Below are positions 10,809 to 20,500 of a stretch of DNA of 64,000 nucleotides, in pieces. The notes below the pieces were generated by a model. The model did no database searches, was not told the DNA's origin, and saw nothing but the letters and a program-made list of their open reading frames with translations. The translations under genes and the position numbers were made by a program. The DNA lies in contig SADC01000410.1 of assembly GCA_004194705.1 (NCBI GenBank), forward strand, positions 1 to 64,000. The letters run 5' to 3'. Source of the stretch: Ditylenchus dipsaci (lineage: Eukaryota; Nematoda; Chromadorea; Rhabditida; Anguinidae). The stretch's first letter is position 1. The number at the start of each line of letters is the position of its first letter.

Positions 10809-11059
10809 TCACATCGATCGTGCTTCGCCAGCCTTGTCTCGAAAGAGAAAAAATAGATCCGGATGTTGATGAAGCAATTCTCCAAGCGCTCCAGACGATT
10901 AACACTCTGGCTTCTGATCTGTCTCCTCTGGCTCAGTCTGTGGAGGGTATCTTTAAAAGAATCTCCGCAACAGGTGATAAAAAAAATCTGCTGGTTTTCA
11001 AGAAGGATATCCAAAAGCTCTTGGATGAATATGAGGAGTGGTTGGTGGATAACGAGTGA
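10679..11059 (+). CDS. Open frame inside the 9.7-11.4 kb element, possible captured exon
   Basis: After a CAG acceptor at 10676-10678 one frame stays open for 126 codons to TGA at 11057-11059. The second half is convincing as protein: REKIDPDVDEAILQALQTI is followed by a helical, Leu-rich, charged stretch ending DEYEEWLVDNE, which looks like helical-bundle or coiled-coil sequence. There is no obvious start codon, which fits an exon. I do not recognise the family. It could be a host exon captured by the surrounding inverted-repeat element or a remnant of the element's own protein. Confidence 0.35.
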   Translation, partial: VLHQLNLSILYKQQELDLAEPRALCSIALEILLHLIAQELHLPFTSIVLRQPCLEREKIDPDVDEAILQALQTINTLASDLSPLAQSVEGIFKRISATGDKKNLLVFKKDIQKLLDEYEEWLVDNE

Positions 11060-11207
11060 ATAATATTTGTGTTAACGTGGATAACGAGTGAACAATATTT
11101 GTGTTAACATGCTTTTAAAATACTGTTTTATTCAATAAATTTTTCAAAACTAATTAAAAAAAATTAGTAATTAGTTGGGGTCGGCGTTGGAGTTTTTTGT
11201 GAAAGGT

Positions 11208-11300
11208 CGGAGTTGGCGTTGGAGTTGGAGTAAAAAGGTGTTCATAAAAAAAATTACTCCAACTCCAACTCCAACGCCAACTCCAACGCCAACTCCAACG
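11208..11300. repeat. Palindromic hexamer array 2
   Basis: Same architecture as 10389-10470: a GGAGTTGGCGTT-type left arm, a short aaaaggtgttcataaaaaaa spacer, then a long ACTCCAACTCC-type right arm. Confidence 0.7.
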
Positions 11301-11401
11301 TTTGTGAAAGAGCTATTACGAAAATTCGCTTTTACGAAAATTCGCTCTTACGAAATTGTCTTGTTACGAAAGTTCCTACAGTCGTCCGAGCGCATTCAAA
11401 C

Positions 11402-11549
11402 TAGGGTTGGTTGATTGGTAATTACCCGGGTAATTACCCAGAAAAATACTTTTCCGGCCTTATTTGTCGGTAATTACTTGGGTAATTACCCGAAATCACC
11501 CGGGTAATTACCCGGAGAAATACTTTTTCCGGAGAATTACCCAACCCTA
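11402..11549. mobile_element. hAT-type MITE with 8-bp target duplication, 148 bp
   Basis: Ends TAGGGTTGG and CCAACCCTA, flanked by ATTCAAAC at both 11394-11401 and 11550-11557. The duplication has T at position 2 and A at position 7, as usual for hAT. The interior consists of repeated palindromes ggtaattacccgggtaatta. Confidence 0.8.
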
Positions 11550-11557
11550 ATTCAAAC

Positions 11558-12074
11558 CTTACAAATCACCACGATAAGGAAGAGACAGGGTCTTTTAAGA
11601 AAACGCATACAACACTTTGCAAAATATTCACTTAAAGCTGAGATATAGGTTCCCAAGTCAGGTTTCACCTAGTAAAAATTATACTAATATGTGTGTCTGA
11701 AAAAGGGTGAATTTCCACGCCAAACTAGATAGCTATGTTATTAAAAATTGACTTTATGAAAACATTAGTGCGGAATCATTTCTAAATCATTTCCAAGGTA
11801 AGTGAATGCTCGCATCTCTAACTCTCTCTCTCTTGTGGCATTGTGTTTTTCCCATTAAATTTTTTCGACCACTTATTTTGTAGCTGAGAAACTTAGCTAC
11901 AAAATGAGTAGTCAACTTTCAAAAAATGATCTCAAAGTCCATAGAATATACAAAAACCAAAGAAATGTTTTTTTTGAGAATAACCGAACGGAACTTAATA
12001 CTAATGCAACAGTTTGACCCGAAAACCACATAAAAACTATCGATTTTATTAAGGAAATTTGGGTTCTGCATCCT
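11558..12074. other. No gene seen; repeat fragments
   Basis: Holds a fragment of the GC-hairpin family at about 11770-11835 (ccaaggtaagtgaatgctcg then catctctaactctctc). A piece near 12010 is shared with about 5016. Confidence 0.4.
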
Positions 12075-12365
12075 GGATTTTCCAAAAAGTTATCAATATA
12101 ATGTATCTTGATTTTAAAACACTTTACAATTTCTTACATTTGTTAAAAAAAAGATTTCACTATTCATAACGTTTTGAAATTCAAAAATTTACAACAAAAA
12201 AACTAAAACTAATAAAGTATAAGTTAAATTGAAAAATTTATATTCATTCTACGCTGAACATGATAGTAATTGTAGTCCTTGAATTTCAATGATTGAAAAT
12301 TAGCAAGAATGATAAAATAAAAATTAAATCATTAAAAATGGTGATATAATTTTTTTTTCTCACTA
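12075..12365 (+). repeat. Dispersed AT-rich repeat R1, copy 2
   Basis: Diverged copy of 5810-6115 with the same order of blocks, including cgctgaacatgatagtaatt at about 12252. From 12366 to 13068 I see only AT-rich sequence, a G-tract at about 12738 and one copy of the shared ccttggttctcctgctgttt motif at about 12757. Confidence 0.6.
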
Positions 12366-13068
12366 AAATGATATTAAATTTTCACATGGTGTTCAAAGTC
12401 GGCGCTACTCGGTTTTAACCACCCCCCCTCCCAAATAATTTTTAGGCTTAGGAATTAGGCTTAGCCCTTAGGATCAGGTTTCGGGCCCTGTGCATTAGGC
12501 TCAGGGACATCCCGTACTTATTTCAGCATCTTTTATTAAAAAAGTATGGTTTTTGGGGTACCTGAAAAATTATTGGCGAGAGGGGGTGGTAAAACCGAGT
12601 AGCTTATTTTTGGCGGGGGAGTAGTGTCTCAAAGTCTCTTACTTAGATGATGTTTTACATGATGTCCAAATTCCTACATAATTTCTAAAAATAATGTCCT
12701 ACAGTTTCAACCAATCTTTGGCGCTTTCCGATAAGGAAGGGGGGGGGGGGGGGTTTGCCTTGGTTCTCCTGCTGTTTTTTGTTGTATTTTGACTTTAGTC
12801 TTAGGCGAAGGTAGTCAGCGTATGTTAGGACGGACTCAAACTATTTTAGACTTATTGTCGCGGAGCGATGACCAGAAAGCGACACCCATGAGAGTAAATG
12901 TGGTTTCTTGTTTTTTGTCGCAATCGCTTGGTGGCTTGGCTTTATTGTCAGGAATCAGCAATTTGTTGCTGAGTAAACGTTTTGGGGAAAATATATTAGC
13001 GTGTGATACTTAGTTTGCGGCCTGTGGGCCTTACGAAGGCCTAAATCAATTGGTAAGGTTGGGTCTTA

Positions 13069-13192
13069 TGACGGCAAAACATCGGGAGAGGCAATATGTG
13101 CTCTGTGCGATGGGCGAGCGCGGAACATATTGCGAGAAATGTGCGGTGGTCTGTGTGTGAAATGCTTCAAAGCTTTCCACGTGAATGAATAA
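13069..13192 (+). pseudogene. PiggyBac-like transposase C-terminal zinc finger, frameshifted
   Basis: Across two frameshifts the sequence reads ALCDGRAR, then GTYCEKCAVV, then LCVKCFKAFHVNE and a stop at 13190-13192. The pattern (Cys-x2-Cys, T-x-Y-C-x2-C, V-x-L-C, C-F-x2-F-H, stop) matches the Cys-rich cross-brace finger that closes piggyBac transposases; that assignment is family knowledge plus eye alignment. The 12789-13011 frame just upstream is protein-like but I cannot place it. No catalytic Asp-containing core was recognised, so this is a remnant. Confidence 0.45.
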
Positions 13193-13489
13193 AAGGTTGC
13201 ATTGCGTTTTTATTGTGTTGTCGATGTAGCGCTGAAGAATAAATTGCCGTTTATTCGTGTTTTACGTGAAAATAAGCCTAGAATACTGTTTTTGAGCAAA
13301 AAAATTTTTTTTCAAAAATTCCGAAATTTTTGAAAATTCGGCCAAAAATGGGTTAAAAGAGTATGAGCTCTCTAGCTGTAGATTCCTGAAGAGTGCAAGT
13401 TTCTAACCATTATTAGGATTACAGAGCTCATACTCTTTGGTGAGAGGGTGACAGAGGTTTACACTCAACGGTGCATATCTATCCTCGAT

Positions 13490-13730
13490 GAGTCCACTTA
13501 GATCGAATTTTTGTTTTGCTTTTGGCTTCCAAAACCTGTTTTCTGCACTAATTCGAGCATTTTAGAAATAGTTTGACAGAAGTGAAGCTAAGTTTGATGG
13601 TATTTTTACAGTTTTCATAAATCTTTTTCAATACTTTCAAACCATCTTTAGAATGATCTATTAGTGCAGAAAACAGGTTTTGGAACCTAAAAAGCGCGAA
13701 CTTTTCTGATTTAAATGGACGACCATTTTA
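13490..13730. repeat. Palindromic repeat related to 3860-4140
   Basis: The left half ccaaaacctgttttctgcac, then taattcgagcat, is inverted at attagtgcagaaaacaggtt then ttggaacct. The copy at 3860-4140 shows the same inverted halves. Confidence 0.6.
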
Positions 13731-13881
13731 AGCACCACCCAACTACCATTATCTAGACACCACCACCTGAGTACGGATAGATGGTCAGTGCCTTGGTATT
13801 ACCACTTGAGTACCACTTTCTCGGTACCACCGCCTCCGTCTACCATCTGGATACCCTACGGGATACGAAACTATTTCATTC

Positions 13882-14707
13882 AAAGGTTGTTTCCTCCGGC
13901 AGTCAGAATGTTACCGGTTTCATTTCAAATGAAATACAACAGGTGATATAACTTCCACCTGCGTTGAGAGCGAAACGATCATACCTTTTTGCCGCAGTGA
14001 TCGAATTGATCAGTGTGTTTTCCTTCCATTTTCTGTATCCATCAATTAGTCAGGTATGTTTTAGTCTGTGCGGCTCGTTCAGCACTCCTGATTGAGAGTA
14101 CTCCTGCTCTAATTTGTTCATAGAGTCAAAGTTGAAGTATTTTTTTATTGGTAAACACGCTTCACGCTAAATTTTCTCTGAATCGCACCTAAGCCAAAAA
14201 CACAGGGAGACCAAAGTAAAAAGTGGGTCTGATAGCGAGTCTAACTGATGAAAACATTATTTGTTGATCTAAAATTATTAACGTGAAAATCGAAGAAAGA
14301 AGTGAAAGAGGAATCCTGTGACGTAAAGAAGATATTTGGACGGCAGTGCTGTAATGCGGCAGTGTTAGGTCTTTCCAATCTTTCGATTCCAGTCGATAAA
14401 ATTTTAGGTTACCATGACCGCCATACATCCAGTCCGCACTTTCTTGTAACTCAAAGTTTTGCCCACATTTTTCGTGTTTGCAATAACTTTTACATTCTCA
14501 TGTCCGAAGGTGTGTGTTTTTAGCGAACTTTACAAATGCAAGAACCAAGCAACTTTCGGGCTAGACCATACGAGACAAAGATGGAAGACGTAAGATGTGG
14601 TCCCAATTGTCGATTAAACCTGAAAATTAGCGGTAAAAAGCCCAGCGGAATGAACACTTTCGCTAGGCAGCCTCTTCAGAGAAGTTAACGCGCTCCAACA
14701 GATATGT
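13882..14707 (+). repeat. Dispersed repeat X, copy 1
   Basis: About 826 bp align with the reverse complement of 45411-46238, with a few percent divergence. Shared landmarks include ggcagtcagaatgttac, atacaacaggtgatataact, cgcacctaagccaaaaa, accatacgagacaaagatg and ctcttcagagaagttaac. An open frame covering about 70 codons (14311-14523) is conserved in both copies with few substitutions. It is not recognisable and may simply reflect the low divergence. Confidence 0.8.
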
Positions 14708-14821
14708 TACGAAGGCATAGCCATACTGCCATGGAATGGAGCACGAAGGCACATAGAAAGTGACACTTCAACCGCATACAGGCTGACAAAGTAAAAAATC
14801 ACTACGTAAATAGTTGCCTGC

Positions 14822-15035
14822 TATATTATTTACTTTTATAAGAGACTTTGACAGGATATATGCAGTCGCACCGTGATTTGTATAAAAACGTCTAATAATA
14901 CCTGAAGAAAGAACCTAAAATCATAAACAGAAAATACTGCTGACGACATAAAAAAGTCAAGTGAACTAGCTTATAAGGGCCTACCCACATTCATCTTCTT
15001 TTCTTGAGACCTACAGATAGACACCTGAAAAACTC
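14822..15035 (+). repeat. Dispersed repeat Y, copy 1
   Basis: Matches 46440-46610 in the same orientation: actttgacaggatatatgca, tgatttgtataaaaacgtct, aacctaaaatcataaa and atagacacctgaaa. It adjoins X in both places, yet X is inverted between the two loci while Y is not. Confidence 0.7.
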
Positions 15036-15050
15036 GTTGTGTAATCAATA

Positions 15051-15923
15051 TTTGAAAAAAATCAATACGCAATGGGTTCCTTTAACAAAGTGATTTTTAA
15101 GCTTGATAAAAAGCTTTCGAATGCTCAAGTTTTGAGTTTTTTCAAATTACTATTTTTCGCTTAGTTTTTATGATGCTTTCTGATATTGTTCTAGGTGGAG
15201 TCAATTTCTCATTGGTCAGTTTTATTTGTGTTTTACAATAATAGTATTGGGTAGTGACATAAGTTGCAGGAACGTTCGTAAGATTGTTTTTTGGTCAAGT
15301 TTTCAAAACCTGATCTCAAAACATGTGTTGTAAGTGGCACCAGAACCGGCAGCTCACGGCACCGCATCGGTGCGGTGAGCCGTGCCGAAATTTCAGTTTC
15401 TGTTCCTTGAGCTGGTGTCGGTGCTAGGCTCATATTATGATATTTTATTTGTAAATTGTGGTTGCCCTATGTCAGAATAAAAAAATCAAGAAAAAAATGA
15501 TTTTTTCGCCTTTGTCCACCTGTGGTCATTTTTGAAAAAAAAAGTACTCTGTGGTTATTTGAATGTTTATTGTATCGAACTGAATTTGAAATATACCGCT
15601 AAATTTCAGCGCTTAGAAGTTGTTTTGTAAAAAAAAACGGGTACGTGGACGACGAATCTAATATCAGATTTCTAATTTTAAAATAAATGACCACAGTGGA
15701 AACTGAGGCAAGAAAATTCGAATTTTTTCTCTCGATTTTCTTTGTTCTGATTTAGAGAAACGGTGAAATATAAACAAAATAGTATGATTCTTAGAAATCA
15801 TATTTTTTAAATTTAACTAAAAAAACAGTCACTTGAGCGTTCCTGGAACTTGTGCTAATATCCAATATTACACCATATTTTGAACAATCCACTTATTTTT
15901 GCGGTCAAAAGCTAATTAATGTA
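15051..15923. other. No gene seen; one GC hairpin
   Basis: AT-rich. At about 15350-15395 a GC-rich inverted repeat (gctcacggcaccgcat against atgcggtgagccgtgcc-type sequence) probably marks a small element. No exons recognised. Confidence 0.4.
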
Positions 15924-16266
15924 CAGGGTGGGCAAATTTTTTTGCACCTTTTGTTTTAGTCATAACTTTTTTCAGAACGCACTTTTTGAAAAATTGTTTA
16001 TACGAATCGACGCAGAATTCGCAAAGCAATTTTTTTAGTTCGTAATGTCGAAATCACGATTTTGCTTGGTCCCTCCTGTGGTTTGGGCCTTGGCCATCCA
16101 GAGACCATCCACAGTCCAGCACCCAAATCGCAGGGGGAACTAAGCGAAAATCGTGATTTCGATATCACATACCAAAACAATTGCTTTCAAATTAACCTTG
16201 TTTCAAAAACGCGTTCTGAAAAAAAGTTATGATTAAAACAAACGGTTCAAAAAAATTGTCTCACGC
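15924..16266. mobile_element. Mariner-type MITE flanked by TA
   Basis: The left end cagggtgggcaaattttttt and the inverted right end (gcgtgagacaatttttttga on the complement) continue into a long arm containing agtcataactttttt and cagaacgc. Both ends abut TA. The centre holds a second inverted repeat (gtcgaaatcacgatttt against aaaatcgtgatttcgat) with the shared cttggtccctcctgtgg motif. The related sequence at 43600-43760 has the same core. Confidence 0.6.
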
Positions 16267-16269
16267 TAT

Positions 16270-17204
16270 ACTTATTTTCGAAATTTTTCACTGTTTAAAA
16301 CCTTCATGAGTGCTTTTAGGCAGAAAATCATGGGCCAGAGTGTGTTGATGTAGGTGTTCAATATCTTTCTGGTCATTCAATTATTTTTTTTCAGTACATC
16401 CCGTCATGGCAGCGATGGTTGGAAACACTTATTTTTTCTTCTTTAGTTGGTTTTAATTTTTCTTTTCGCCGTTGACCATCGATATAAGTGGGGTCCAGAG
16501 CACCCGCTTATAATCACACCAGGGCTGCACTGGATACATAATATGCGACATCCGATATCCAATATCCGGCACTTTTTGACATCCGATATCAGTAAAAATA
16601 GCCAATTTTCCGATAAATCGGATGAACACAAGTTGTTTTCAGATTTTTTTCGAAATTAATCTCTATATGGTATTTGGCATGTATGGGTGGGGGCGTTGCT
16701 ACTTTTGTGTTTAATTGTGAAGTATTCAGTCAATAAAAAATTCAGTTATTGAATTTCCCTCCAGGCTATTCTTAATTGTTAAATTAAGGCTGAGCTCGAA
16801 CTCTGCCATCAGCCGGCTGAGGCTGATGGCTGAAGTAATCGTCCATTGTACCAACATGCATATAATATATTATTTAAAAGCCCGTCTTCAGGCTTTTCAA
16901 CTAGCTATTATTTGTTTTTGAATTATGAAAATAAAGGTATAATTGCTTAAAATAAGTGAGCTGTGAAAATGGACAGTTTACGGGGTAAATTAGTCGCTTT
17001 AACTGATCAAAAGTTTTATTCAGGATTAAGGGTTCGACACCATCTATGAAAATCATTTCGTAGCGCAGTTCAAGAGCTTACAGACCTATCTTACAGAATT
17101 GCTTTTGAAAATCTGAGTGTTGAAATATGGCCTTTTCAAAAAACAATTTCTTAGAAAAATGACCAAAATCCGAAAAAATTGAAAAAATATGGAGCTTTTA
17201 TGCA
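16270..17204. other. No gene seen
   Basis: AT-rich. Near 16540-16625 catccgatatccaatatcc-type motifs repeat. A short inverted repeat (catcagccggctgaggctga) lies at 16806-16830. Confidence 0.4.
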
Positions 17205-17435
17205 ATATTGACCTCACCTTTAGATTAGTCCCCCCTGTTGTTTTTTTTAAAATGCCTTGGTCCCCTGTTGTTTTGAAGGTGATCATGGTTAAGGTGATCA
17301 ACTTGACCATAATAATCATGATCACCTTTATCACAGTGTTACAATAATCATAATGAACAAGGAGGGCCAAGGCATTTAGAAAAAAACAACAGGGGAGACC
17401 AAGCTAAAGTTGGGGTCAACATTGCATAGAAGTTC
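17205..17435. repeat. Palindrome carrying the TTGGTCCCCTGTTG motif in both arms
   Basis: The left arm (caatattgacctcacctt, then agtcccccctgttgtttttt, then aatgccttggtcccctgttg) is inverted on the right (gggccaaggcatttagaaaa, then aacaacaggggagaccaag, ending ggtcaacattg). The centre alternates ggtgatcatggtt and its complement. A partial relative lies at 22227-22335. Confidence 0.7.
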
Positions 17436-17569
17436 CAGAATAATATCCTGAACCACACTGCACAGACTGTCGATAATTCCTTTATTCTTCAAAAAAATTT
17501 AGAGTTTCTACGGTATCTACTGCTCGATTGGCAACCTTGAATTAGGCTCCAACATTCCACAAACTCAAG

Positions 17570-20500
17570 TTGTGATCCGAAAAAGGGCAAGCAGGACTTG
17601 TGAAAAGGGTACTAACACAAATGAGATTGACTGCTCTTCCGATTTGATTGAGACCAACAAAGTATCATACATCCAAAACTTCCTCTCAAGTGTTGTGGAC
17701 ACTCTTCCAGTCATTGGTTTTCTTCAACAAATGCCGACCCGAGAATTCATATTCAAATTCTATGTGACCGTTTTGGTGATTGAGCTGTGCTACAAAACAC
17801 TTACCAGGTTAGTCTACACAATAAGTTAGTCAAAATTTTCAGGTTTCATAGATCAGGTGCATAGATTTTCAATTTTTTTGACCGCAATGACGGTCGCGAA
17901 TTTTTTCCTGGTTCGGTTTATGGGCTTACAGGTTCGAACCGGTTTTCTGCGCCATGGAAGCCACTCGTTTATATTTAAGTAGTTTGGGTTTTCAAGGCAT
18001 GCCAAGACTAGTTCACAAGTGCCAAAACACGGTAGCTAGTCTACACGATAAGTTAGTCAAAATTTTCAGGACATTGATCTTCTTTCTGAACCCTTGTCAT
18101 TTGTCAACTGTTTTGCAGTTAATATTAGTATGCGTATCTTGTATTTTAGATTTTTCAATAATTATAATTTATTTTTAGTTAAAAATTCCACAGAAGAATT
18201 ATGGTCCTGGGCTGTTCAGGTAGACATTTTTAATAAAGGCCTACTTACTTCGATAAGTACTATTATAACTGCTCTCTTTTTTTGTTTAAATTCTAAATTA
18301 ACTGCCAAATACCGTATTTCCTCTAATAGAAGAAGACCCGGGTGTTATATTTTTCAACCTCCGTCTAGGAGGGTGTTATAATAGAGGGGGGTGTTCAATA
18401 TTTCAACCATGTCGCGCCAAAGACGCCGGGTTTTTTGAACAATACTTTTTTTGTGGCGCAAAAACACTTTTTTTTGGCGCAAATCCACTTTTTTTTGCGC
18501 AAATTTTTGTTTTGCGTAATTGGATTGAAAATTTTTAACTTTTTTCAAAAGTTTTTACATCATCATGTAGCCCTGCTTTTCTAGTTTCTGTTAGATATCA
18601 TTTATTGCATCATCTTTGAAAAATGTAAGACAAAAAGGTAAAAGTATGAACCAAATTAGAGTAGCAATTTGGTTCATACTTTTACCTTTTTGTTCACATT
18701 TACAGGTAATGCAATCAATGGTACCTCATCAGAAACTAGAAAAGCAGGGCTACATGATAATATTAAAACTTTGAAAAAAAGTTAAAAATTTTCGACGCTA
18801 CTTGCATATACCCCTCCAAATCAAATTTTTTTAAAAGTGTTTTAAAACACCCTATATCGACTCAAAATCGCCTCAGGAGTTCAAAAAAGACATTATTTTT
18901 AAGTTCTGGTCTATAAAAAATTGAGTTTTGGGCACTTTTGAATTTCGACTTTTTACCTGTTTTATCATGTTTTGGTCACTGGAGCTGGGCAAAAAGAGTC
19001 TCTTTATACATTTTTAATCAAGAGTCTTGCTCGGAATTATGTCTGAGGTAAGTGAGTGCGCGCATCTCTAACTCTCAAGCCCCCTGCGCCCCCTTCGGGG
19101 GCGCAGGGGCTTGGGGGCTTGGAGTTGAGATGCGCACACACACATACCTTAGATGCAAATCACTCGAAAGTGACTCTGGATGCATAAAAATGTATGCATA
19201 CCAGAGTTTATTTATGCGGTAGGCCGCAGTCAACATAACTATGTTCAACATCTTCCTTTTTGTTTAAAATTTGTCCCTTTTTTGGTCCATTTCCACCCAA
19301 ATACAGACCTAAACCCCTTTAAAAATGGTCAAAATGGGTAGTTTTGGGTGGTCCCAAAACTCAGTTTTTTATTGACGAGAACTCGAAAATATTTCTTTTT
19401 TTTTGAACTCCTGAGGCCAATTTAGGGGTTGTGGGTATATATCTCCCCACATATATCTCCCCTGCGTATATCTTCCCAAATCCCAATTTTACAAATTTAT
19501 TTAACTTATAGTTGTCTTACAACACTACTTTACGGTTGTGGATGGTGTCCAGGTGGTGCTAGTCAGGCAGGGCTACCCAAGTAGTGTTACTACTATCTGC
19601 GGTGGTAGTAGCCAGGTTGTGGTACCTAAGTAGAGGTCCTTAGGTAGTGGTACCCAGTTAGTGATGCTCAGGTTGTATGATTTAGGCAATGGTACCCTAA
19701 TGGTACTCAAGCAGGGTTAGAGGCACCTATTCAGGTGGAATTAGCTGGGCAGTGGTGCTCATGTAGTGTTCGTGAAGTATCATTCAGAAGGCGCGGATCC
19801 TGCGCAAAATTTTCATATTAATCATTTTGTCTTACGAGCAACTCCTATAATTTTAATTTTTCTATGTAATCTTGCCTCAGTTCCACTCGATAATCTTTAG
19901 TAAAATGCAATTTTAATGCGTACTTCTGAGTTTCGCTGAATTCGCCACGCACATCCATTTATCCCCAGACATCACCATCTACCTAAACCACCTCAGAATT
20001 GGATGCCCTATTGGTTACGAAACTACTCCAGGACTGTGGTTTTTGCAAGTCAAACCATTACCAACCCGTGTTCAGGACACAATTCTGGATAGGGTATATT
20101 AATTTTAATTTAATTTTTAATAACTTTTAGCTAAAATTCAAAATTTTGGATTCTGGAGGGGAATCTCTATTAAGGGCAGGTACCATGTGGTGTCCTACCA
20201 AGCTTAAGGATTATTGGTCTTATAATGAATATTTTATGACCGTTATTCAAGAAAAAATAATGCCTACTACCACCAGGATTTGAACCTGTAACCTCAAAAA
20301 TTTGGAAAGGGATTCACCGAGGGGCGAATATGCAGAGAGGCAGTTTGTAAAGGGTGAATTTACCTAGAGCCGTGATTAGGTTATTTAACGATGGATCATA
20401 CCAGGTTTAGTGGTGGACTGTATATCTGGGGAGATATATGATGGGGATATATGTGGGGAGATATATGCTGGGGAGATATAAGAGGGGAGATATATGCTGA

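Larger units (their letters stand above)
9701..11393. mobile_element. 1.7-kb element with TTACGAAA-iterated inverted ends
   Basis: The left end (gctgtaggaactttcgtaac then acaagacaatttcgtaa) is the reverse complement of the right end at about 11330-11393. The subterminal DNA on both sides repeats ttacgaaaattcgc or its complement (9727-9830, 10322-10370, 11316-11375). Inside are a tRNA-like segment (about 10110-10230), two palindromic hexamer arrays and two short divergent open frames. The composite suggests several insertions within one older element. Confidence 0.55.

Noticed and set aside
14189..14523. Pair of overlapping genes in repeat X
   Set aside because: Both strands are open in both copies, but divergence is too low to show coding constraint and no domain is recognisable.
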